From Planctomycetota bacterium (GTDB lineage Bacteria; Planctomycetota; Planctomycetia; Pirellulales; Pirellulaceae): DNA of 48,589 nt. This document shows positions 48,061 to 48,589 of the stretch, piece by piece. The translations under genes were made by a program, and so were the position numbers. The notes beneath the pieces were generated by a model. It made no database searches, had not been told where the DNA came from, and saw only the letters and a program-made list of their open reading frames with translations. How positions within the stretch are numbered: position 1 is the stretch's first letter; each line of letters opens with the position of its first letter. The stretch is from NCBI GenBank assembly GCA_018969045.1, contig JAGWZB010000003.1:1-48589 (forward strand), read 5' to 3'.

Positions 48061-48195
48061 CGGTTAGAATCCCTACGTGATTCGTGGACAGAATGGTTGC
48101 AAGTATCGGAAGGAAGGTTCCGGTGGACTACAATACTAACGAAACGACGAATTGCGAACCCACCTATCCCTCCCTCCCCTCCCAAAAAGTTTTTT

Positions 48196-48589
48196 ATGTC
48201 GACTGCCCCCAAGCTCCAGGTCGGCGATGAACCGCTGATGGAATCGGCCGATTTGAGGACTTCGAAACCCGCAAGCCGGGACAAGAACCTTAAACCCTGG
48301 TGGTACAAGTTGCTTTCCTTTGCCTTGGTGGCCAGCATGATCGGCCTTGGCTACTGGACACGCAGTCGTTGGGAACCGATCCTGGAGGGTTGGATTCGCC
48401 CTGCGGCGGCCAATCGTCCCAAGCCTCGAGCGCCCGTGGTCTCGATTGCCCAGGCCAAGCAGGAGTCGGTACCTCAGTTTATCAATTGTCTAGGGACTGT
48501 AACGGCCTTTAACAGCGTGACGGTCAAAAGCCGAGTCGATGGAGAGCTTGTCGAAGTCGCTTTCCAGGAAGGGCAGATGGTCCAAGAGG
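48196..48589 (+). CDS. RND efflux periplasmic adaptor (HlyD/AcrA/MdtA-like), 3'-truncated by window
   Basis: ATG at 48196; single TM; VVSIAQAKQESVPQFINCLGTVTAFNSVTVKSRVDGELVEVAFQEGQMVQE. Confidence 0.85.
   Translation, partial: MSTAPKLQVGDEPLMESADLRTSKPASRDKNLKPWWYKLLSFALVASMIGLGYWTRSRWEPILEGWIRPAAANRPKPRAPVVSIAQAKQESVPQFINCLGTVTAFNSVTVKSRVDGELVEVAFQEGQMVQE

Noticed and set aside
1-48589. CRISPR array, prophage, integron or insertion sequence
   Set aside because: No regularly spaced repeats, no transposase, integrase or phage structural genes seen. The left-edge palindromes are too few and irregular for CRISPR.
1-48589. tRNA, rRNA or riboswitch genes in intergenic gaps
   Set aside because: Gaps are short and I could not recognise a cloverleaf or conserved riboswitch core by eye; a covariance-model scan would be needed.

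Overview
The window looks like a chromosomal segment from a planctomycete-like bacterium. This is inferred from gene content: DUF1573 with a multihaem cytochrome, a PQQ-propeller secreted protein, a WD40 protein with a cytochrome motif, ThuA-like and DUF1015 proteins, and FabI/DusB/YchF/LysS housekeeping genes. I support about 40 protein-coding genes on both strands. I found no rRNA, tRNA, CRISPR array, prophage or transposase. Recognisable housekeeping genes are csrA, rarA, lysS, ychF, a ygfZ-like gene, ggt, fabI and dusB. The rest is metabolic, envelope and hypothetical genes, and the last gene (RND periplasmic adaptor) runs off the window. The best candidates for something new are: (1) a five-gene run, 28814-36245, joining a WecA/MraY-type glycosyltransferase, an O-antigen-ligase-like protein with a poly-glycine tract, a DUF1573 protein, and a fusion of a degenerate metallophosphatase with a tetrahaem cytochrome; (2) a tightly linked bestrophin-like channel and beta-carbonic anhydrase; (3) a CitG-like / radical SAM / membrane protein operon; (4) a standalone domain resembling the C-terminus of SAM hydroxide adenosyltransferase; (5) a FAH-family / 2,5-dioxovalerate dehydrogenase pair resembling the end of the Weimberg pathway; (6) three copies of a GGGGTCTGTCCCC palindrome at the left edge and a 12-bp-arm perfect dyad before the ThuA-like gene. 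All family names come from reading motifs by eye; no database search was run.
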